DNA of 64,000 bases from Prorocentrum cordatum. Its lineage: Eukaryota; Sar; Dinophyceae; Prorocentrales; Prorocentraceae. The notes under the pieces were generated by a model. It searched no databases. It was not told the DNA's origin and saw nothing but the letters and a program-made list of their open reading frames with translations. The stretch spans positions 342,912 through 406,911 of the forward strand of contig CAUYUJ010004769.1 in the NCBI GenBank assembly GCA_963575745.1, written 5' to 3'. Made by a program: the position numbers and the translations under genes. Positions 29,510-41,650 of this stretch are shown one piece after another. Every line of letters begins with the position of its first letter. The first letter of the stretch is position 1.

Positions 29510-32260
29510 TCATCTATGACGCCCTCCGGGCCCGCTCCCGGACGGAAGAGCGCCGCTGCCTGACGACGCACCGCCGCCCTCTACGGGGTTCTGAGGGACC
29601 CGCGGGTCGCGCACCGCCGCGCAGTACATCGCGGCCACTGCGCTGCCGACCAGCGCGGTCGCCAGCTGCCCGAGCAGCGCCTCGAGGACGTTCAGGCCGA
29701 TGCTGCGGTCGCCACCGTCGTCTGCAACTCGCCGGCCACCTCGCCGAAATCTTCGAAACCACTCCGCGCGCGCTCGTTCTGCGCGACTGACTGGCAAATA
29801 TGCTGGAGCCCCTCCTCGTATTGAGTGAATGAATGCTGGTGCGCGTTGATGGCCTCGTGCATTCTCTCGCACGCGGTCTGAGCTCCCCCCGGTGCTCTCG
29901 GGCCCCTGGGCATCCCGCGCAGCGGCCGCCCAGGCCCCGCGGGGGAGCGCGGTCAAGCTGTCGATCGTCGTCGGCGCGGCCCCTCTGGCCCTGAGGAAGG
30001 ATCGCCCCGGGTAGTCCGCGCGGCCTCCTGCGCCGGGGGCGCCTCCGAGAGCGCTGCCTCCGCTGCTGTCTGCGGAAGCCCTCCATTTTCCCTGGCCGCC
30101 TGCTGGCGGGGCACCGGCGCCGAGCGCGGGCCGCATAGACTGCGCCGGCTCTCCCTCCCGCCCCGGTCGCCTCGGGCGGGTGCTGGCGTTCCAGCCCAGG
30201 CTTGCGCGGCGGCTGCTGCGGGGCCGCCGCGCCCCCGCGGGAAACGCCTGCGCCGCGCCCGATATCGAGGCTGGGGGCGCCCAGCCTGGGGGCGGGCCGC
30301 TGGGCGGCGGCGGCGATGGCCACTCCGTTGCCGCGGCTGCTGCGTTCCTCGTGGTTAACCTGCTGCGCTCGAGCCCGATGCCCTCGAGACCGCGCCACTC
30401 GAAGAGTCCGCTGCCGTCGAGACCGCCCCCGCGGAGGTCGCCGGCGACGCGGCGCCCGTCGGCGCTGGGGGGGGAACCGCCGCCGAACCCTCTGGCGCGT
30501 CGGCGCGCTCGATCGTCTCGGCCTCGGAGCCCTGCCCAGTCTGGGTGAGCCGACGCTGACGGATCCGCGCCTCGCCCTTCTTGGCAGTCTCGGACCTCTG
30601 ACGGCGGGCGCCAACCGGGCGAGGAACGTCATGGCGAAAAAACTGCCGCTGGCTCTGCGGAGCGATCGGGGGGCTGACTCGAACAGCAAAGATATTTCGC
30701 ATAACTGGAGCTCGAGCTGGGGCCCAGACGCGCGGCATAATCGACGTAACAGTGCATGCCCCTGACCCTGGGATGGCCGCCTGCTTCTCTTCCGCTGGGC
30801 TGTCTTCCACCAGCCTTTCGCGTTGATCATGGAGGCCCGTCCTGTTCGGGGGGCAATGACTGAGCCCGCGACCGGCGCGGGCCTGCACAGGGGCCCGTGG
30901 GAGGAACAGTCGCGCGGCCCCAGGGCCACGCCGGGCATCTCTGGGGCCTCGGAGACCCGCTGCAAATAGCCTCCCTTCGGGCCCGATTGGTCGCGGAAGC
31001 CCGGGGGCGAAGGCCCCGTGGCTCTTGCGGCGAGGAGCGCGAGGATGATGGGGATGTTGATATTGATGCGCGGCGAAGAGCCCCTGAGAGAAAAAGGGGC
31101 TGGGCTCGAGGTGTGAAAGCTGGCGGCGGGACCTGGCATTCTGCGATCAGCGGTCTAACGACGTCGGCGCGCCAGCGACCTGGGCCCAACAAAGCATGCG
31201 GTATCGACTCCTCGAGGGCACGTGACTTCATAACGCTCTGACCCAAGCCGATCACGCGCGCCAGAACTTCAGGAAAAATTGCGCTTACGCTGTAAGAAAT
31301 ATTTGACGCTCGGTGCCGCGGTCTCCGCAATCCCGAGCACGCCAGAAAGACTGGGGTCGCGGGCGCGCGGTCTCCGCGCAAACGCTCGGCCAGCGCCGCT
31401 GGCCCTCGGCCCACAGGCCCCGGGGCCGCAGGCCCCCGGATCGATGGGGCCCCGGGTCGACCAAAAACTGAAGAAAACGGCTTTGCTCGACGCCTCCTCC
31501 TAGGCCCCCTGCCACGCCGCAAGGTTCCGCAAAATTTGGCGATCCTGAAACCAGCAGCCGTCGCACACGTGTGCTGAGACTCTGCTGAGAGCTTCCGACG
31601 GTCGCCCAGATCCGCCGCGCCGCGAGACGCGGCATTGGGGCAATCGCACCCTCCGCAGCCACTCCAGTGGCAGATCTGGCACTCGGTCACGGCAGCGAGC
31701 TGCAATGGGGACAAGCGGCCGCGACCGGCCTCGGTCGCCCTTGCCAACTCGACCCAGGTTGTCGCGGACACGACCTCCTCCCCCTGGCCGCCCCTCGGCC
31801 CAGGTGGCCAAGGGCGCCGGGCCTGCTCTCCTTCGCGCGGCTACCCGAATCTCGCGGCCCATCTTGGCTGCCCGCTTCAAGTCCGCGTTGTGTTTCCACG
31901 TCCCGACGTTCGATCCCGACCCGGCCAGTGCGAGGGCTTCGTCGATCTGGCCCTCGTGCAAATCGATATCGTGGATCTCGGCCAGGGGCGCCGAGGCGTC
32001 GTCAAGGTGCGGATCGTCGAGCTCGTCGTCCTCATCCTCGTCGCAATCTTCCTTTCTTGCAGAAAAAGGACTGACCGACCTCCGACGGAAACGGGGGAAA
32101 AGGGGAATTAATGCTGAAGCGAACATGCCGTGGCACCATCGCGCGCTGAACCTGGAACGTAGTCCTCGCGATGCTAGGCGGCAAGGCTCGGTCGTGTCGC
32201 CGAGCCGCTGGGCGGGAGTCTCTCGGCGCCCCCGCAGTCTTCTTGTCGAAGAGCCCAAAC
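29510..32260 (-). other. GC-rich, coding-like but frame-broken region, unassigned
   Basis: On the minus strand, protein-like segments occur in different frames: an acidic stretch (DEDEDDELDDPHLDD) followed by GSNVGTWKHNADLKRAAKMG near 31.9 kb; TECQICHWSGCGGCDCPNA near 31.65 kb; a segment with ACERMHEAINAHQHSF and YEEGLQHICQSV near 29.8 kb; and LNVLEALLGQLATALVGSAV near 29.65 kb. They may be one degenerate gene or a retroelement ORF1-like remnant. I do not recognise a family. High GC opens many frames by chance, so confidence is low. Confidence 0.25.
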
Positions 32261-32704
32261 AACATCGCGGAAGTCCGTGCGCCTCTGCGCGAGCGCCCTG
32301 AGGCCATGCACTCCTCGGGGCGCGAGCCCCGCGCCTTCTTCTGACAAAAGGCCCTTCAACCTGGCAGACCGCTTGAGGTCACCCCGTTTGCCGTCGCCAA
32401 CCACGGTGCACATTCGCGCGTCAACGGCGGCGAGGCAATGGTCGCCCACAATATTCAGAACAGTGAGGTCTTCGAGTTCGGCAAAAGATGCCCCAACGAA
32501 CTGATTCAACGCTAACCGAAACGTCTCCAATTTAGCACGTCCGCGCCTGTGTTCCAGCGCCAGGTTGCCCTCTTCCATGGTCTGTGGTGTGTCCAACTCG
32601 GCAATGCCAAGATTTCGTCGCGTCGAACCATTGACCCAACCGCGCCGCTCGTGCTCCAAGATCGCCGCGACTCCGATGAGCCCCAGGCCTGCCAAGATCC
32701 CCAT
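32174..32704 (-). CDS. Hypothetical protein, 176 aa
   Basis: An open frame from ATG (MGILAGLGLIGVAAILEHER). It has mixed, protein-like composition rather than the low complexity typical of this window, for example MEEGNLALEHRRGRAKLETF and FAELEDLTVLNIVGDHCLAA. I do not recognise a domain. It lies directly upstream of, and divergent to, the LINE remnant on the plus strand, so it may be part of another retroelement. Both ends are uncertain because neighbouring frames also look weakly coding. It could equally be a chance open frame in GC-rich DNA. Confidence 0.3.
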   Translation of the reverse strand: MGILAGLGLIGVAAILEHERRGWVNGSTRRNLGIAELDTPQTMEEGNLALEHRRGRAKLETFRLALNQFVGASFAELEDLTVLNIVGDHCLAAVDARMCTVVGDGKRGDLKRSARLKGLLSEEGAGLAPRGVHGLRALAQRRTDFRDVVWALRQEDCGGAERLPPSGSATRPSLAA

Positions 32705-33319
32705 GGGCTTGGCTGCCAGTCGTGACTAGCTCCAGTTGCTGCCTCTTTCTTACCGTCGCGACCAGCGTGATGGTGGCCCTTTCTTCCATGGGCCGCTCCG
32801 CGCCCATTCGCCCTCTACCCCTGTCTCCTTCTTCTGTTCCGAAGTGCCAGGGCGAATCTCGACAATCTGCTCCTTCAAGGCTCTGGCGCGATCGCCTGCC
32901 AGGGACATGCAGCATCCTTTGCTCAGCTGGCGGCCCCAAGTCCGCCCCGCCCATGAAGCGTCGCATGCAACGCGCGACGTGGGTGAGCAGAGGGCGTCGC
33001 GCCCGCCCGAGCGCGACGCGCCTGCGCTCGCGGGTCAGAAAGAAGACAACGAGGCAAAGAACGCGGGCGGACTGACGCACGAGTGGCATTTGCGGCGCGC
33101 CGTACGGCTACTACTCCCCATGGGCCGCTGTTGTTGCAGAGGCCGCGGGCGCGCGAAGGAGAACGCCGCGTGCTGGGCGCCCCTGGAGCTTTTCAAAGCT
33201 CTGCATGAGTCGCTTGGCGCGCGTCCGCAGGGGCATGCAACGTTGGCCGAGCTACCGCAGCACGAGGCCGCGCCTGGGCGGCGCCCCGGGCGGCGCGCGA
33301 CCACGGCCCAGGGAGGCCG

Positions 33320-36040
33320 TGTCCAGGTGTGGTCTTGCAATGTGGAGACTCTGAAGATTGCGGGGAGGTCACAGGAGATCCTCAAGTGCACGCGGAGCAT
33401 CGACGCGGAGACCGCGCCCATGCAGGTCACTTGCATGGGCCTCTCGATTGAATGGATTGCCAAGGACTAGCACGTCGCGCCCCCCCCTAAATCTGCGACG
33501 ACGGCCCACGACGGGCTTGTCATCGCGCCGGACTCAGCGGTCTTCCCTTCTCTTCGATCGTGCACCGCCATGTTTGGATGCTGGGGGGACTCGCTGGAGT
33601 TCGTGTCCGACTGGGCACCGACAGTGGGGCCGGCGACATGCGCGTCTTGAGTGGGAACGCCCCGCGCACGATGCGGCTTGGAGAAAAGGCAACGGACCAG
33701 GACGTCCTCGCCAACAAAGAGCAGCAGGAACAATAATGGAAACGTGCGAATCACGTCCTCAAGCTTCTTGGTAACCGTCAGCGTGCTACTCTAGTTTGGG
33801 GCTTGGACAATAACGGCGACCTTCGGGCTGAAGCGCCATTCGCGGGGCTCAAGAGCGCCCGCCTGCATGCGCCTACTCGCAGCAACAACGGCGAGTCTTT
33901 GCGGACCCTCCTCCGTGACTACCGGTTGACGGCTCTCAACGCGATCGGCAGTGCCCGAAGACCTTCCTGGGCCTGGTTCAGAACGATGGGAGGCAACTCC
34001 CGCGTAGATTTCTTGATCGTCAAACTCCAGTGGCACTCTGGCATCTCGACTTGGACAGACTACGCGGCGCCAGTCGGTGCTAAAAAGAGTCTGCGATCAT
34101 CGCCCTATTGTTGGCGCCCTCGACATATCACTGGATCTTGCAGCCTGCCCCAGAAGTCAATTCCACGCTGGGACCGTGCGCCCCCCTCAGCGGCACTCCA
34201 GCCAATCCAAAGCATCCCAGAAGATAAGTTGGCATAATGCGTCTCGCCCGATTCGATTGACGCACAGAGGGCTCCTCCCTTTCGCACCTTAAACGAGGCA
34301 AGTCTTGGTGACTTGTCGACGGGGGCACTCGCTTTCAGCGACCCTGGCCGAGGCTACGAACAACTTGAATACTTGCTCGTACGAAGTGGCATCGCTGCTG
34401 GCTTTGTCCTCCGCCCAGGCCAGCGCGCGTCCAATCGTCTGTCTGCGCTCCAGGCGTCCACCCTGGAGCTGATAGAGGAGAAGGACCGGTGGCTCGACAT
34501 CTTGAGCGACGTCAACTTTCACGACTTCTTCGTATTCTCCCAGCAGCGCTTCTACGTTGCTCACATGGCCACGGCGGCAGCGAACAAGGCAGCGGTTCGG
34601 CAAGACCGCAGGGCGAACGCCCAGCGCCTTGCCTTGGAGGCGAGGGAAGCTCAGCAGGTCGGGGAAACAAGCCATTTGTCTTTGCTGAGCCATTGTTGGA
34701 AACAGCTCATCAAAGCCTTGCTCGAACCTGCGACTTTAGATTGTGCCTCAGCCTTGCTACCAGTACAGTTTGGAGGGCTCCCTGGGCGCTCCACGCGGGA
34801 CGCCATCGGCATCGTTGAGGAGATTATCAACCGCGTCACCTGCGCCGCCAACCAGCGTCGCAGCCATGCTCGATCCCGTTCGATATTGGTGCGACCGCTC
34901 CTTGACCTCGGCAAAGCGTTCGGCAAAGTCGACCGTGGAATGCTCTGGGACACGCCTGCTTATCTGCCTGATCGCGCGCGCCTCCGACTGCTGCTGGAGG
35001 GGGCGCACAATGGCATCTACGTGCTGCTTAGGGAGTGCAGGCCGCATTGTGCGGTGCCCTTTTCGGTTCGTCAGGGCGCGCGCCAAGGGTCAGCAGAAGG
35101 GCCCATCTGTTTCGTCATCCTCTACGGCGCATCCCTGAGGCTTATCCAGGGCGCGAGGGGCGAGGAGAGCTATCAATGTTGTGCTAAGCGTGCCTCGCAG
35201 CTCGACAACTTCCTAGGGCTAGGTTCGGGGCGCGTGGACCTCAAGGTTGGGGGGGGCGGTCTTTACGAGCGATCTGAATGCCATGGGGTCGTTCCCTGAT
35301 TTTGAATGCGTGGAGGCGTTTCTTACCCTGATAACGCAGGTCCTGGTGGAACAGCGGCAAGTGGTGAATTCTTCCAAGCTGGAGGTTGCCACCCGGTGGT
35401 TTGGAGCTGGCCCGAAGGCTTTCAACAGCCAGGTCCTGGAGAGGCCTTTGGTCGCGCAGGTCGGCGGCGTGAGCGCCGGTGTCCGTGAGCACGCGAAATA
35501 CCTGGGCTCCCGTGCCGCAATTTCGGGGCTGCCGACGGTGGAGGCCAAGGTTCGCGTAAAGGCCGCTTCCACAGCCCACCATCGCCTCTCCACGCGTTCC
35601 TGGAAGTGCCACGCTTTCGACTTACAGGCAGAGGTGGCTTCGTGGACAGCGCTCGTCCGCTCTATCTTGATGCGCGCCCTGGAGGCGAAGTTCTGGCACA
35701 CCGCTGCGTTGCTTCGTTTTGAGAGATTCCAGACCCGATGCCTTCGACACCTCGCGAGTCTGCCCGCGCACCTGACCAGAGTGGAATCTGAGGCAGCACG
35801 CAAACAATGCAATGTCCCTACGGTCGAATCGTCCTTGAGACTCAAAAGGTCGCAGTGGATTCGGAAGGTAGTCAGCCCCATATTCCAGGACGATGGTAAC
35901 AACTCCCTCTTCGTCACCCTTGAGTACGATCCCACTGTTGCTGTCACGGCCCCATTATTCGGGCGCTTCGATTTCGAAGGAAGGAGAGCCGAGGGAAAGA
36001 TGACGGCTAGACAACGCACAGTCCTATCAAATCTGTAGGT
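33320..36040 (+). pseudogene. Degenerate APE-type LINE (endonuclease plus reverse transcriptase)
   Basis: Segments in successive frames match a non-LTR retrotransposon ORF2. Endonuclease-like parts are WSCNVETL near 33.33 kb, GLDNNGD near 33.80 kb and GNSRVDFLIV near 34.0 kb. The RT part (34313-35230) has QFGGLPGRSTRDAI, then LLDLGKAFGKVDR (motif A region) and FSVRQGARQGSAEGP (motif B region). A frameshift near 35235 moves the rest to the frame at 35247-36038, where the catalytic YADD-like position reads FTSDL, so one catalytic Asp pair is lost. The C-terminal part (KYLGSRAAIS, AKVRVKAAST) is typical of LINE RT tails. The element is inactive in cis. Confidence 0.75.
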
Positions 36041-36469
36041 GCTTTATGATCGCGGGGATGGTGCTGTACGAGGGCTTGCGTCCCGGCTCGGAGTGGATCG
36101 TGGGCTGGATCAGCTTACTGTTACTTGGCTGGAGTGGCCGGCTCGGGTCCCGTTCGAATCCATGCATGCTGTGCTCACGTTCGTTTCTGCTTTGCTGGAG
36201 GCCCCTTCCAGAGCCTCATACAGCGTGTCCTGAACGTGGCGTGCTGTGCCGTGGACACCCGGGGCTCCATATCCATCAGGCCTGGGCCCGACATCTCGCG
36301 ACGCACCTGCCGTTCCTGCCCGCACTGTTGTGGACGGCACTGCTCGAGGCGACCTCGTCCCCGCCGCGCAGAGTGGCCGAGGTCGAGTGCGGGGGCGCGG
36401 GCGCGGCCGCCTCCCGGCAGGTTCCGGACTTCCCCGGGGGCAAGAAGGACAAGGACAATTGACGGCGCG

Positions 36470-36625
36470 CGCAAGGGGGTGGAGGGAGGGGGGAGGGCTT
36501 CTTAGAAGGAGGCTGCTTCTTAGAAGGCGCCGGCCTTACATCTATAGATAAGGCCCGCGCCTTCGAAGAAGCAGGGGTGCTTCTAAGAAGCCCTTCCCCC
36601 TCACCCCCACCCCCCTCTGCGCGTG
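36470..36625. repeat. F18 inverted-repeat element, copy 1
   Basis: GGCTTCTTAGAAGGAGGCTG faces GGGTGCTTCTAAGAAGCCC. The centre carries GGCGCCGGCCTTACATCTAT. A related copy is at 40358-40533. Confidence 0.8.
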
Positions 36626-36639
36626 GCTGAGACAAGGCA

Positions 36640-37400
36640 AAGGGCCAGGACAGGCTCGCGGCCGGGGGCGTGGACGACGAGGGCGACCGGGCTCCGAACC
36701 AAGAGGGGAGAACAGGGCCAAGGAGCTGCGGCTGCCAGAGGCTCTTTCTCGCGGCCGACGCTGCCTCTGGACGACGAGCGGGCCCAGACGATGCGCGACC
36801 AGAACGTGGTTTTGACCGGGCCCGAGGACCACCCTCTGATGGTGGAGATGGCGGCCATGGCGGATCGATACGCGGCGGCAGGGCTCGTGGCGCGCAAAGG
36901 AGGCGCACGAGGCGGGCGAGAATTTCAAAGGCCACCCGTATGGCAAGAAGCCGACGGCGCTGCTCAATTCCTTGGTCTTCCGGCTCGCGAACAAGATGGA
37001 AGAGACAGGGAGGCCGCGGGGCCGAGGGGCGCGCGGCCGCCGAGAAGGCGCTCGCGTGGCTCAAAGTCGTGGGTGGGTCAGTGCAGCGGTCCCCAATCTC
37101 GGCTGCGAGGTGCTTCAGCGTGCGCGTGGAGGATGAGGAATCCGGTGATGATGCAGCGTACTGCAAGTGGATCTTCGCAGCCCACCGCGTGCTGCACTTC
37201 CTGGAGGTGTGGGGTACCTTCCAAGGTCTGTGCCTGGCGCGCGAGCTGGGCCTCGCGGTTGGCCCCGGCCACGGCCCCGGATCCGAGTACGCGAAGGAGG
37301 TCTCTGAGCCTGCCTTCGGGGCGAAGGGCAGGGGCAAAGGGAGGGCGGCCTCTTCCAGGCTAAGAAGCAGGTTCTGGAACGCGAGCCTTGCTTTTCGGGG
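36640..37400 (+). pseudogene. Frame-broken unassigned coding remnant
   Basis: Protein-like segments run in order on the plus strand but in different frames: ERAQTMRDQNVVLTGPEDHP and MVEMAAMADRYAAAGLV (about 36.77-36.9 kb); then, after a one-base shift, KEAHEAGENFKGHPYGKKPT and LVFRLANKMEETG (to about 37.0 kb); then DDAAYCKWIFAAHRVLHFLE and WGTFQGLCLARELGLAVGPG (about 37.15-37.27 kb). I do not recognise the family. The order suggests one decayed gene or exons separated by short introns near 37.03-37.1 kb. Confidence 0.35.
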
Positions 37401-37480
37401 CATGCCAGCCCGTCGATCTATACCGGCTGCTTTCGATATGCGAGACCCGAGTGCGCGATTCGCATTGCAATTTTGATACT

Positions 37481-37649
37481 CGGCGGCGGACAAACCTCCC
37501 TTCAGTAGACCTCCCCTTCGTGAAAACGGCCGGGGACCGAAACCGACGGACCTGGACTCACAAAAATGACGGCCGCGACGCCCTCTCGCGAACCGAAAAC
37601 GGCCAATTCCTTGATCGCCGTGTCAGGGTAGGAGGTCTGTCCACCCACG
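37481..37649. repeat. F5 inverted-repeat element, copy 4
   Basis: It runs from CGGCGGCGGACAAACCTCCC to GGAGGTCTGTCCACCC and is over 90% like the 21708 copy by eye. Confidence 0.9.
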
Positions 37650-37734
37650 AGATACGAATCCATTCGTACATATTGCGCCAGATCAGACGCTCGTTCCGCA
37701 GCGTGCTGGAACTCTCTCAGAGCGTTGGGAAGGA

Positions 37735-37850
37735 AGAGGATGAGGAGGATGAGGAGGAGGAGGAGAAGGAGAAGGAGGAGGAGGAGGGGGAGATGAGGAG
37801 GAGGACGAGGAGGATGACGATGACGATGATGAGGAGGAGGGGGGGGAACG
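37735..37850. repeat. GAG/GAGGAT microsatellite
   Basis: About 115 bp of GAG, GAT and AAG triplets. Confidence 0.93.
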
Positions 37851-37989
37851 CCGAGTCAAGAGGACGCCCACCTTCTGTACACGCCAGGTGCGCCGAGGGT
37901 GGTCGCAGAGGCGGCCCCCCTCGCGCACCACAGCAATGCCGGGCTGGCAGGAGACCGGCCGCGCGTCGTGGGCAGACGCTCCACGAATG

Positions 37990-38228
37990 ATGCGTGGCAG
38001 ACGCCGCCAGTCCGCATACAGGGCAGTTTTACATACATCGGATTATTTTTTTGTGCTTTAAAAAAGTGTTTCGATACCTGAGTAATTTATGAATAGATTT
38101 ATGCATGGTCTCCTCGCTGTTTTGAATACCGAATCCCTGCATGCTTAATACATGATCCGAACGCGGAGCATGCATCAAAAACGGCACTGTACGACGATGT
38201 GTGGCGGACGCCGCCAGTCCGCACACAC
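37990..38228. repeat. Direct repeat pair around an AT-rich 180-bp spacer
   Basis: GTGGCAGACGCCGCCAGTCC at about 37998 recurs as GTGGCGGACGCCGCCAGTCC at about 38199. The spacer is unusually AT-rich for the window. It may be a solo repeat structure, or an AT-rich insertion within a duplication. Confidence 0.6.
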
Positions 38229-38239
38229 CGCACGGCACG

Positions 38240-38560
38240 GTCAGCGCCTGCAAAAAAGATCTGCCCCTTCGCATCCGGGGCTCGCGAGATGAGCGATCTT
38301 CCCAATACTACACTGCTGCTTTCTGCTCCTGGTCTGATCTTCCTGAGCTTTCTGCTCCTTCGCATCCCGAGCCACCGTCTGAGCCGTCGACGCAGACCTT
38401 TACAGTTGCCGCCATGCTGCCCCCGAAGGTCCTCCCGAAGCCCCTCCCTTGGTGCGTGCGGGCGCCGCTCCCTGGGGCCCCGCTGCTCGGCGGAGCGTCC
38501 TGGCCCTCTGTGTAGCCTGCCTGACGGCCACGCGCATCGCGCCCGTGCCCCCCTTCCCCC
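38240..38560. other. Stretch without recognised gene
   Basis: GC-rich, no repeat unit or family element recognised between the direct repeat and the F1 copy. Confidence 0.4.
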
Positions 38561-38563
38561 TGA

Positions 38564-38691
38564 CCGTCGCTCGGACGTCCCTTTCCCGCGCATTCGTCGG
38601 TTTCGTGCGTGGGTTTGTTGTTGCTCCGTGGTCCAGGATGGTCCTCGATGGCTCTCGCCGAGAGAAAATGCACACGTCCGAGCGATGCCAA
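38564..38691 (+). repeat. F1 short inverted-repeat element, copy 4
   Basis: CCGTCGCTCGGACGTCC at the left, ACACGTCCGAGCGATGCC at the right. Confidence 0.9.
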
Positions 38692-38699
38692 GTCCCTCC

Positions 38700-39290
38700 C
38701 TGTGGAGGGCATCCTCTCGCCGCGGATCCCGCACCGCTCGCCAGCGTGCGTCAGCGGGGCCAACGGGAGACGAGCGAGCGCGACCAGGAGACCGCTAACA
38801 ATCCGCCCACGCGCCCATGGCCCGCCAGCCTACCCCAACTCCGTCCCGCTACCAAGTGCGTCAGGAGAGACCAGACATTCACCCTTGAACCATCTGGTTG
38901 TTGCCGAATGTGGTCAACTAGCTGGCTCGGATACGGAATGCTAAACCTACGAACCCGGGCCTCTGCTACATGTCCACGCCGCGAATATATGTCGCCAATG
39001 GCGCGCCATCGGGGGTAACGAGAGGGGGCAGGCCGCGGGCAGGAGGCGAGGCTTGGGAGACATGGGAAGCCTTCCAGAAGGCTGGAAGCCTTCTGATCGG
39101 GCGATGGCAGGACCGGGTTTCGCGGGGTCTGGTTTAGAAATCTGTACCGGGGACGCCGCCCGCCCGCCCCATTCCACCATATGACCAGAAATGCTGCCAC
39201 CCGGAAAACACACCAGCTGCGGCAGCCCTGGCTTAGCGGCTCTTAGCCATAGTTTGGGCTTCAGGGCCATATCACTGACGGGCTCCCCTG
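38700..39290. other. Stretch without recognised gene
   Basis: Mixed sequence without tandem repeats between two F1 copies. A short AAGCCTTCCAGAAGGCTGG palindrome lies near 39065. Confidence 0.4.
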
Positions 39291-39295
39291 AACTT

Positions 39296-39425
39296 GCCGT
39301 CGCTCGGACGTCCATTTCCCGTGCCTTTGTCGGTTTCGTGCCTGTTTTTTGTTCGGCCGACGATCCAGGATGCTCCTCCAGGGTCCTCGCCGAGGAAAAC
39401 ATGCACACGTCCGAGCGATGCCAGG
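39296..39425 (+). repeat. F1 short inverted-repeat element, copy 5
   Basis: GCCGTCGCTCGGACGTCC at the left, ACACGTCCGAGCGATGCC at the right. Confidence 0.9.
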
Positions 39426-39891
39426 CTTAACCGGGATTTTTCGGGGACGGCAAAGAGGGGGGTGTCCAAGAGGGGGGGGTGCAAATCATGACCGGCGGCA
39501 TGTGCGCGGCCCAGCGGGGGGGGCAGGGACGTAATGAAATAAGAGGAGGCGCCATGAAATCCGAGGAAATATCATGGCCCCTGCCATGATATCCCCCCCC
39601 CCCCCTAGTCATCCCCCCCCTCTTTTCCGCCCCCGAATTTTGGCTACTCCCGATCTGAGCCTTCCGGGAAGGCCCGTCCCCCCGCCTCCCCCACGCAGCC
39701 CCGGAGGCGCCGCACGGGGCGCGGGCCCCGCGCCAGCCCCTCGCCCTGGGCGCGGGCCCGCGCCAGACGCGCCGAGCGCACTCCCTCCCGCTGCCCGTGG
39801 AGGCCCGAGCTCGGCGCCGCCTCGCGCGGGACGCGCTGTGAAGCTTGCCCCACCGCCCCCCATCCGAGGTCTGCCGAGCGTGCCCTGGCAC

Positions 39892-40070
39892 TCGGGCGTG
39901 GCTTAACGGGGGGGGGGTCATCGATGGGGGGGGTCAGAAACGGTCCCCTTTCCTGCCCCTCTCGGGCCCCTCTGGAGCCCCAGGGGGCTCGTTTAGGTAC
40001 CGTTTGGGTACCTTTTCGGACCACCCTCGCCCCTCCCCCGTTTATGACCCCTCCATTGCGCAACGCCCAA
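39892..40070. repeat. F9 inverted-repeat element, copy 2
   Basis: CGGGCGTGGCTTAACGGGGG and CCATTGCGCAACGCCC ends. The core CTCGTTTAGGTACCGTTTGG is identical to copy 1. No long flanking duplication is visible here. Confidence 0.9.
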
Positions 40071-40203
40071 GGCACAGAACAGCACATGTCTCCAGCGCGG
40101 AGGCCCTGGGGCCCAGTGCCGGGCGCACGCTACAGTGGACGACTGGGAATCCGTGGATCTGGCTCCGTGATCGCTGACTTGGCGACGGAGCTCACTGGCT
40201 TGG

Positions 40204-40352
40204 CACGCTGACGGGACCCGTCGCCAATCCATGTTTGCGGTCCCTCGACTCTGGGCCTCGTGAGAGGTGCTCTCGAGGCCTGCAAGCCCACCCCCCGAAA
40301 ATCCTCGGGGACCCCTTGGGCCAGGGACACCTCTGGCAACACCCGGCCCATG
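40204..40352. repeat. F17 inverted-repeat element, copy 2 (diverged)
   Basis: The right half (CCTTGGGCCAGGGACACCTC, GGCAACACCC) matches the F17 copy at 25739; the left arm is poorly preserved. Confidence 0.6.
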
Positions 40353-40357
40353 TTGGC

Positions 40358-40533
40358 GGCGCGCGCAACGGGGCAATTCAGGGGAGGGGGGAAGCCTTAC
40401 TAGAGCTTAGAAGGAGGCTGCATCTTAGAGGGCGCCGGCCTTACATCTACGGACAGGACCCCCGCCTGTCAAAAAAACAGTGCTTTTTTCAAGAGGCCTT
40501 CCCCCTCCCTCTACCCGTCTCTGCGCGCGGCTG
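40358..40533. repeat. F18 inverted-repeat element, copy 2
   Basis: It shares AGAAGGAGGCTGC and GGCGCCGGCCTTACATCTA with 36470-36625. Confidence 0.75.
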
Positions 40534-40799
40534 AATGGCGCCTTTCGGGTGCCCGCGGGGCGCAGTCTGGTACAACACCTGGGCGACGAAAAGAGCAGGG
40601 TCTTACGCACGATGACGTAGCTACTTTACGCCGCGGCTTACGCGGGCCGCCCGCACGGCACGCTGCACCGGCAACAAAGGCGCGTGCGCGCCATCGTGCG
40701 CAGACACCTCAGGCGCGAATGTCCGCGCAGTCGCCTCCGTGTTCTTCCGTCGCTCGCATCGGTGCTGCCCGCTGCCCCGCCCGCCTCCTGAACCGCTCC

Positions 40800-41014
40800 G
40801 CTCGGCGGCGAGCGAGGGGGGGCAGTGAGATGGAGGAGGCCTTCTCAGGAGGCAGCGGGGCTGCTCAGAAGGCCTCTGGCCTGCTGAGAGGTCCTCGGCC
40901 TCGACGAGGAAGGCCCAGACAGCATTGGCCCAGAAGGCTGGGCAACCTCCGAGCACGCTGAGAGGGCCCGCCCCTTCTCTCGCTTCCCCCCCCCCCGCCC
41001 CGCTCGTCGCCGAT
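40800..41014. repeat. F3 inverted-repeat element, copy 4
   Basis: GCTCGGCGGCGAGCGAGG at the left faces CCCGCTCGTCGCCGA at the right; internal CTTCTCAGGAGG palindromes are partly decayed. Confidence 0.82.
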
Positions 41015-41059
41015 CTGCAGGCCAACGGGCCTGCGCGCGCGCGCCCACGCTCCCGGGGG

Positions 41060-41285
41060 TCCTCTGACCGGGGTCGATCCAGACCCGGGTCAAGTCAGGC
41101 CTCGCGGCATCCTGCAGGCTCCTGCGCCCGAGCCTGGGCGCAACGCGGAGGATCCTGCAAACTCCTGCAGGATCCTGCGCCCGAGCCCGGGTCCATGCGG
41201 CCCGGGCCCTGCAGGATCCTGCAGGACCCGGCGCTCTGGCGGACCCCCGTTGGCACCGACCCCCGTCCCTTGAGCCCCGACGATC
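41060..41285 (+). repeat. F15 interspersed repeat, copy 3
   Basis: It has GATCCAGACCCGGGTCAAG, several GGATCCTGCA units and GACCCCCGTCCCTTGAGCCC, matching 1-215 and 28160-28400. The CTGCAGGATCCTGC unit is amplified here. Confidence 0.82.
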
Positions 41286-41475
41286 CCGCGCGCCTTTTTC
41301 ACCAGGGCCCCATCGCGCCTGTTTCGGCTCTCCGTGCGCCTGTCCAGTCCGTCGCGGCCGCATCTGGGGCGGCGCTCCCAGGATCGCTCCGCAAGGCGTC
41401 AGCGCGGAGGAATGGGGGAGGGAAGGGGGGAGGCAAGGGGGGAGGGGGGAAGACACGGGCCGACGATGAGGAGCA

Positions 41476-41602
41476 GATGTGTGTATGTATGTATGTACGT
41501 ACGTACGTACGTATGTATACACATACTTTTATATATATATATGTACATACATACATACACACACATACATACATACATACAAACATACATACATACATAC
41601 AT

Positions 41603-41649
<47 letters not shown>

Positions 41650-41650
41650 T

